Shown here piece by piece: positions 1-4,743 of a DNA stretch of 7,399 bases. A program made the translations under genes and the position numbers. The notes under the pieces are model-generated. The model ran no database searches. It was not told the origin of the DNA and saw only the letters and a list, made by a program, of their open reading frames with translations. Positions within the stretch are counted from its first letter, which is position 1, and the number at the start of each line of letters is the position of its first letter. The DNA comes from Gammaproteobacteria bacterium (lineage in GTDB: Bacteria; Pseudomonadota; Gammaproteobacteria; Eutrophobiales; Eutrophobiaceae): NCBI GenBank assembly GCA_009843675.1, contig VYCZ01000420.1, positions 9,368 to 16,766 of the forward strand. The letters are read 5' to 3'.

Positions 1-1785
1 GTACCCCGAACGGTGTTGAGCACCGAAGCCGGTGCGGTGCTGCACGAAAAAACCGGGCGCACCCTGGGTTACGGCGAAATTGCCGCGTTCGTGAAAAACC
101 CGGTAACCGATATGGCGCCGGTTCAGCTCAAGCCCCGGAACAACTACCGTCTTGTGGGCAGGAAAATTCCCCGCCGCGACCTGCCGGGAAAAACCACCGG
201 CGCTACCCAATACAGCATGGATGCCCGGCCTGCGGGGCTGGTTTATGCGGCCGTGTCCAGGGCGCCCGTTGAAGGCGCCACGGTGGAGGCCATCAACGAA
301 CGCGGGGCGCGCAGTGTCAAAGGCGTGATCGACGTGCTGGCGCGGCCCGAATCCGTCGCGATCGCGGCCACAAGTTATCCGGCCGCCCTGAAAGCCCGTG
401 ACAGGCTTGATATAACCTGGCATGAAGTGGAAGGAATGAGCCGTTTCGACAGCGACGAGGCCATGCAACGGCACGTCTCGGCGGCCCGTGACCTGTCCCG
501 AAACGGTTTTCCCTGGGACGTGCAGGGACACATTTCCTCCCTTGCGGACAAGTCATCCCGGGTCCACTCGGCGGAATACCGCACGGATTACGTTTACCAT
601 GCCCAGATGGAGCCGTTGAACGCGGTGGTGTCGGTCACTGACGGTGGAAAAAAAGCCGAGGTGTGGGCCGGGACCCAGGCGCCGGCAAACACGGTTGACG
701 CGGTTGCCCGGACGCTGGATATCTCACCTGACGATATCAGTCTCAACCGCTCCCTGCTGGGTGGCGGTTTTGGACGGCGCACCGTGCCGTCCATGGATTT
801 CGTGGTGGACGCCGCCTGGCTGTCGAAGGAATTGGAGCGCCCGGTAAAGGTGGTCTGGACCCGTGAAGACGACCTGCGTAGCGGGCACCTCAAGCCCATG
901 ACGGCCCACTACCTGCGGGCCGGCATCGATGCCCGGGGCAATATTTCGGCCTGGCAGCACCGGGTGGCCAGTGACGAATCCATCAAGCTCCTGGACCGGC
1001 CCAGTTACGAGGCCTTCGGCAAGGTGCCCGTCACTTCCATGCTGGGCTCATCCCACCGCGGCGCGGATCAGGGCGCGGGCGCCGCCTATGACCTGCCGGA
1101 CCGGCTGGTTGAACATATCGGTATGGATACCGGCGTCCGGCTCTATCCCGTGCGCGGCGTGGGGGCTACGCCCAACAACTTTGCCATCGAATCGTTCATG
1201 GACGAACTGGCCGCGCGCCTCGGGGTGGATCCGGTTGTGTTCCGGTTGAGGCTGCTGCACAACTCCGCCAGAGGCAGGCGCATCATTGAAACCGTTGCCG
1301 GGATGGCGGACTGGGAACGCGAACGAACCGGGCGGGCGCTGGGTGTCTCCTACACTCACTACGTGGGTACTATCGCGGCGGCGATAGCCGAAATTTCCCA
1401 CGACCGGAAACGGGAAAAAATCATCATACATAATGTATGGATCGCTGCCGATGTCGGCCTGGCTATCCAGCCGGACAACGTCAAGGCGCAACTGGAAGGC
1501 GGCATCGTCCACGGACTGGGCTACTGCCTCTCGGAACGGATCACCATTAAAAACGGCCTGATACAACAAAGGAACTTTCACGATTATGCGGTTCCGCGCA
1601 TGGCCGATGCGCCGCACGTACGGGTGGAGTTGCTGTCCGGTGACGGGGAACCCACCGGTGTCGGCGAGACGGGTTCGATCCTGGCGCCCGCGGCCGTTGC
1701 AAACGCATTTGCCGCGTTGACCGGAAAGCGCCTGCGCCATATACCGTTTACTCCCGGACGGGTGAGGGAGGCATTGAACAGTTGA
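1..1785 (+). CDS. IorB-type molybdopterin-binding subunit of a molybdenum hydroxylase, 5'-truncated
   Basis: This is a large catalytic subunit of the xanthine oxidase superfamily, closest in pattern to isoquinoline 1-oxidoreductase beta (IorB) and related aldehyde dehydrogenases. Such subunits hold the molybdopterin cofactor and hydroxylate N-heterocycles or aldehydes with water as oxygen donor. The frame is open from base 1 (V-P-R-T before the GTG at 13), and the first residues match the interior of IorB, so the true start lies upstream and the GTG is not it. About 594 residues are visible; the family usually has roughly 720-780, so about 130-180 are missing, including any Tat signal. Counting from base 1, the aldehyde-oxidase 'hammerhead' region spans about residues 50-140, GGGFGRR lies at 254-260 (bases 760-780), RGVGATPNNFAIESF begins at R385, EGGIVHGLGY follows, and GVGE ends in the expected catalytic Glu556 (bases 1666-1668). 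The GGGFGRR form and the C-terminal GETGSILAPAAVANA stretch separate it from CoxL/XDH subunits. No frameshift is seen. The substrate cannot be read from the sequence. Confidence 0.9.
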   Translation, partial: VPRTVLSTEAGAVLHEKTGRTLGYGEIAAFVKNPVTDMAPVQLKPRNNYRLVGRKIPRRDLPGKTTGATQYSMDARPAGLVYAAVSRAPVEGATVEAINERGARSVKGVIDVLARPESVAIAATSYPAALKARDRLDITWHEVEGMSRFDSDEAMQRHVSAARDLSRNGFPWDVQGHISSLADKSSRVHSAEYRTDYVYHAQMEPLNAVVSVTDGGKKAEVWAGTQAPANTVDAVARTLDISPDDISLNRSLLGGGFGRRTVPSMDFVVDAAWLSKELERPVKVVWTREDDLRSGHLKPMTAHYLRAGIDARGNISAWQHRVASDESIKLLDRPSYEAFGKVPVTSMLGSSHRGADQGAGAAYDLPDRLVEHIGMDTGVRLYPVRGVGATPNNFAIESFMDELAARLGVDPVVFRLRLLHNSARGRRIIETVAGMADWERERTGRALGVSYTHYVGTIAAAIAEISHDRKREKIIIHNVWIAADVGLAIQPDNVKAQLEGGIVHGLGYCLSERITIKNGLIQQRNFHDYAVPRMADAPHVRVELLSGDGEPTGVGETGSILAPAAVANAFAALTGKRLRHIPFTPGRVREALNS

Positions 1786-1830
1786 TGTTGGTAAACAGGT
1801 GCTTTACATTTAACCACTCCTTCTTTGCAC

Positions 1831-1836
1831 GAGGAA
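1831..1836 (+). promoter_or_regulatory. Ribosome binding site for the [2Fe-2S] subunit
   Basis: GAGGAA sits just before the ATG at 1840, with the GAGG core five bases upstream of it. An in-frame TTG at 1825 would put the start before this site and add five residues (M-H-E-E-L) with no ribosome binding site of its own. The site therefore favours ATG 1840 as the start. Confidence 0.6.
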
Positions 1837-1839
1837 CTT

Positions 1840-2316
1840 ATGACTGACAAACAGACGGTCGCTTTATCGATTAACGGCGAATCATTTGATGTAACGACCG
1901 ATACGCGCAGCACCGTGCTCCAGGTGTTGCGCGAAGACCTGTCCCTGACCGGGACCAAATGCGGTTGCAACAACGGGGTATGCGGCAGTTGCACGGTGCT
2001 GGTGGATGGCGAACCGATGCGCGCCTGCCTGATGCTGGCCGTAGCGGCGACGGACCGGGAGATCACCACCATAGAAGGACTGGAGCAGGACGGCGCGCTA
2101 CACCCTGTCCAGCAGGCCTTCATAGAACACCAGGGATTGCAGTGCGGTTTCTGCACGCCCGGGATGATCATTTCCGCGAAGGCCCTGCTCGACAGGAATC
2201 CCAACCCGTCACCGGATGAAATACGCAGCGAACTGAGCGGCAACCTGTGCCGCTGCACCGGTTATGTGAAAATCGCGGAGGCCGTGTTGTCACTGACAGG
2301 CGGAGTGGCAGAATAG
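1840..2316 (+). CDS. (2Fe-2S)-binding small subunit of a molybdenum hydroxylase, CoxS/XdhC type
   Basis: This is a complete 158-residue electron-transfer subunit carrying two [2Fe-2S] clusters, which pass electrons from the molybdenum site to the next acceptor. The N-terminal plant-ferredoxin-like domain (about 1-75) has Cys43, Cys48, Cys51 and Cys63 in the context GCNNGVCGSCTVLVDG, plus an extra Cys41. The C-terminal helical domain (about 80-155) has Cys102 and Cys105 in QCGFCTPGMI, and Cys137 and Cys139 in GNLCRCTGY. All eight ligand positions are present and the length is normal. QCGFCTPG and CRCTGY are typical of CoxS/XdhC/HcrC-like subunits, whereas IorA proteins usually read QCGYCQSG and CRCGTY. 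It therefore probably serves the large subunit encoded downstream rather than the IorB-like one upstream; this is inference. It starts 54 bases after the upstream gene. The family is cytoplasmic unless carried out by a Tat-tagged partner; no signal peptide is visible here. Confidence 0.95.
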   Translation: MTDKQTVALSINGESFDVTTDTRSTVLQVLREDLSLTGTKCGCNNGVCGSCTVLVDGEPMRACLMLAVAATDREITTIEGLEQDGALHPVQQAFIEHQGLQCGFCTPGMIISAKALLDRNPNPSPDEIRSELSGNLCRCTGYVKIAEAVLSLTGGVAE

Positions 2317-2331
2317 AGTATACAACTCACT

Positions 2332-2355
2332 GGGGACGGAATTAATTCCGTCCCC
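2332..2355. repeat. Perfect 24-base intergenic palindrome (REP-like candidate)
   Basis: Two perfectly complementary 10-base arms (GGGGACGGAA and TTCCGTCCCC) flank a TTAA loop, inside the 60-base gap between the small- and large-subunit genes. In mRNA it would fold into a strong GC-rich hairpin. The next bases (GGGCAACAG) hold no T-run, so it does not look like an intrinsic terminator. It could be a REP-like mobile palindrome, an mRNA-processing or stability hairpin, or a protein-binding site. The symmetry is seen directly; each role is inference. Confidence 0.85.
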
Positions 2356-2376
2356 GGGCAACAGAAGAGAATTGAC

Positions 2377-4731
2377 ATGAGCGCAAACCTGGCTGACAAC
2401 TCGCAGATAAACGATATCATCGGAGCTTCCGTGCCGCGTATAGAAGGCCCCGAAAAGGCCACCGGGCGAGCCGTATACACCGACGACATTACCCGTCCCG
2501 GGATGCTGCACGCGGCCCTGCTGGGCAGCCATTACGCCCATGCCCGGATACTGTCCATCGATACTTCCCGGGCCAGGGCGCTGGCAGGCGTCAAGGCCGT
2601 CCTGACCGGCGCGGACCTGCCGTTGAACTACATCGGCATGTTCATCAAGGACCAGCTTCCCCTCGCCACGGATACGGTGCGCTACGCGGGCGAACCGGTG
2701 GCGGCGGTGGCGGCGGTCGACCTGAAAACTGCCAAGCAGGCCCTGCAACTGGTCGAGGTCGAATACGAAGAACTGGAACCGGTGTTCGACGTGATAAAGG
2801 CTATGGAACCGGGCGCGCCGGTGATTCATGAAAAGCGGGACGAATACCCCTGCATGTTTGAACTGCCGCGGGAACCGAACGCCATGTGCTTTACCGAATT
2901 CATGGAAGGCGACCCGAACGCGGCCTGGGACGAATGCGATGCCATCGTGGAAGCCGAGTACCGGATACCGGCCCAGTACCATGCCTACATGGAACCCAGT
3001 TCGACCGTGGCGGAAATGGACGGCAACGGCAAAATCACCTTATGGTCCTCGACCCAGGGGGTCGCCCGGTCCCAGATGTATACCGCCATGGCAATGGGCC
3101 TGCCCATGTCGAAAGTCCGCGTCATCGCTCCGCGGGTCGGCGGCGGTTTCGGCGGCAAGTGCGAGTTTACCAACCAGCCCATCACCGCGTTGCTGGCCCG
3201 GGCGACGGGCCGGCCGGTCAAGCTCACCTATTCCCGGGAAGACGACATGACCATGATGAAGCGGCGCCACGGCGGTGTGATATACATGAAGACCGGCGCC
3301 GCAAAGGACGGTACCCTGCTGGCCCGGGACTGCCGCATCGTCCTCGATGGCGGCGCCTATGCCGATGAAAGCCCGGAGGTCTCACCGGTTGCGGCATTCT
3401 TCAGCCGCGGTCCCTACCGTATCCCGAACATGCGGGCGGAAGCCTGGGCGGTGTACACCAACCTGTCCCGCGCCAGCGCCTTTCGCGGTTTCGGCAACCC
3501 CCAGGCCACCTTCGCCAGCGAATCGCAACTCGATGACCTGGCGGAAAAACTGGACATGGACCCGCTCGAATTGCGTATGAGGAATGCCCTGGAACAGGAG
3601 GACAAGTTCTTCTGCGGCAAGACCATTGAAAGCGCCACCATGCGCGCCTGCCTGGAGAAGGTCAGGGACGCATCCGACTGGAAGGCAAAACGGACTGGCG
3701 GCCTGCCGGCGCGGCGCGGCAAACGGCGCGGCATCGGCATGGCCGGCATGACCCATATCTCAGGCCTGGCCGGCGCCGGGGCAAACGTATTGCTGAACGA
3801 AGACGGCAGCGTCTCACTGAACTGCGGCGCCGTGGATATCGGCCAGGGATCGGACACGATCTTTACCCAGATCGTGGCAGGCTCCCTGGCATTGAACATG
3901 GACCAGGTCAATTTTGCCGCGCCGGATACGGATTCGTCTCCCTTCCAGTTCCAGACCTCGGCGAGCCGCAATACCTACGTCATCGGTAATGCGGTGAAAC
4001 TGGCCAGCGACGACGTCCGGGAACAGATTTGCCGTCACGCAAGCGAGATCTTCGAATGCGACCGCGCGGACCTGGAATTCAGGCAAGGCGGGATAGTCGG
4101 CGTGAAGGGGGTGCCGGACGCGGCGCTGCCGTTTGCGGCCGTGGCCGGCAGGGCGTTGTGGGAAACCGGCGGTCCGATCATGGGTACCCACAACTGGCTT
4201 TACGCCCCGCAGGAACGCATGGACCCCAAGCGCATGGTGCTGGGCGGTTTCGCGCTGATGCCTGATTCCATCGGCATTTTCACCTTCGGCGCACAGGTTG
4301 CCGAGGTGGAAGTGGACGAGGTGACGGGGCAGGTGGAGGTACTGGAGTTCTGGGCAGCCCATGACGTGGGCCGCGCCATCAATACCGCTTCCGTTGAAGG
4401 CCAGATCGAGGGTGGTATCGTGCAGATGCTGGGCTATGCCCTGACCGAGGAAATGCTGTGGGACAACGGCCGCATGATCAACCCGACCATGATGGATTAC
4501 AAGATACCCGGTATGGCGGACGTGCCGCTCAAAATCCATACCCTGCTCATCGAGTCGCCTGAGGCATCCGCGCCATTCGGCGCCAAGGGTGTGGGAGAAA
4601 TCTGTGCGGTGGGCCCGGCGCCCGCCGTCGCCAACGCGATCAGGAACGCCATCGGCGTGCGCATCAACGAGATCCCGGCAACGCCGGAGCGGGTACTCAG
4701 GGCGATGCTGTCCGCAGATGACGCAGGTTAA
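2377..4731 (+). CDS. Xanthine dehydrogenase/CoxL-type molybdopterin-binding catalytic subunit
   Basis: This complete 784-residue protein is a molybdenum hydroxylase large subunit of normal family length. ATG 2377 is preceded by AGAAGAGA six bases upstream. The aldehyde-oxidase/xanthine-dehydrogenase hammerhead domain covers about residues 20-135, beginning VPRIEGPEKATGRAVYTDD. The two molybdopterin-binding domains follow at about 155-400 and 425-730. Visible motifs are GGGFGGK at 255-261, AFRGFGNPQ at 368-376, DIGQGSDT, EGQIEGGIVQMLGYAL, and GVGE at 738-741, with Glu741 the expected catalytic base. AFRGFG is the XDH/aldehyde-oxidoreductase form, not the AYxCSFR loop of form I CO dehydrogenase, so CO oxidation is unlikely. 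The position of the purine-binding Glu in XDH (GGGFGGKE) is Cys262 here, so a purine substrate is also unlikely. The gene lies 60 bases downstream of the small subunit, its probable partner, and in the same reading frame. No FAD subunit follows. Plausible substrates are N-heterocycles, aromatic acyl-CoAs or aldehydes; the sequence does not choose among them. Confidence 0.93.
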   Translation: MSANLADNSQINDIIGASVPRIEGPEKATGRAVYTDDITRPGMLHAALLGSHYAHARILSIDTSRARALAGVKAVLTGADLPLNYIGMFIKDQLPLATDTVRYAGEPVAAVAAVDLKTAKQALQLVEVEYEELEPVFDVIKAMEPGAPVIHEKRDEYPCMFELPREPNAMCFTEFMEGDPNAAWDECDAIVEAEYRIPAQYHAYMEPSSTVAEMDGNGKITLWSSTQGVARSQMYTAMAMGLPMSKVRVIAPRVGGGFGGKCEFTNQPITALLARATGRPVKLTYSREDDMTMMKRRHGGVIYMKTGAAKDGTLLARDCRIVLDGGAYADESPEVSPVAAFFSRGPYRIPNMRAEAWAVYTNLSRASAFRGFGNPQATFASESQLDDLAEKLDMDPLELRMRNALEQEDKFFCGKTIESATMRACLEKVRDASDWKAKRTGGLPARRGKRRGIGMAGMTHISGLAGAGANVLLNEDGSVSLNCGAVDIGQGSDTIFTQIVAGSLALNMDQVNFAAPDTDSSPFQFQTSASRNTYVIGNAVKLASDDVREQICRHASEIFECDRADLEFRQGGIVGVKGVPDAALPFAAVAGRALWETGGPIMGTHNWLYAPQERMDPKRMVLGGFALMPDSIGIFTFGAQVAEVEVDEVTGQVEVLEFWAAHDVGRAINTASVEGQIEGGIVQMLGYALTEEMLWDNGRMINPTMMDYKIPGMADVPLKIHTLLIESPEASAPFGAKGVGEICAVGPAPAVANAIRNAIGVRINEIPATPERVLRAMLSADDAG

Positions 4732-4740
4732 CGCAGGTAG
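4721..4740 (+). repeat. Short tandem direct repeat at the convergent gene junction
   Basis: ACGCAGGTTA is followed directly by ACGCAGGTAG, a 10-base unit repeated with two mismatches. The TAA stop of the large-subunit gene (4729-4731) spans the border between the copies. It may be a small duplication that moved or created the stop. No function is evident. Confidence 0.55.
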
Positions 4741-4743
4741 ATT

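Noticed and set aside
13..15. GTG as the start of the IorB-like gene
   Set aside because: The frame is open to base 1 and the residues around it match the interior of IorB proteins. The gene is truncated by the window, not started here.
1425..1439. AT-rich inverted repeat CATACAT-A-ATGTATG inside the IorB-like gene
   Set aside because: It lies in conserved coding sequence (IIIHNVWIAAD), is short, and has no nearby regulatory context. Probably chance.
1048..1740. Long antisense open frame (230 codons) opposite the IorB-like gene
   Set aside because: It lies fully opposite a conserved coding region in GC-rich DNA and its translation shows no recognisable domain. The same holds for the other antisense frames at 2290-2982 and 3814-4539.
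1782..1810. Possible promoter TTGATG - 17 bases - TACATT before the small-subunit gene
   Set aside because: Each hexamer matches only four of six consensus bases, which is common by chance, and the gene fits as an operon member.
2377..4731. Carbon monoxide dehydrogenase large subunit (coxL)
   Set aside because: The diagnostic form I loop AYxCSFR is absent; the equivalent loop reads AFRGFGNPQ, and no CoxM gene is adjacent.
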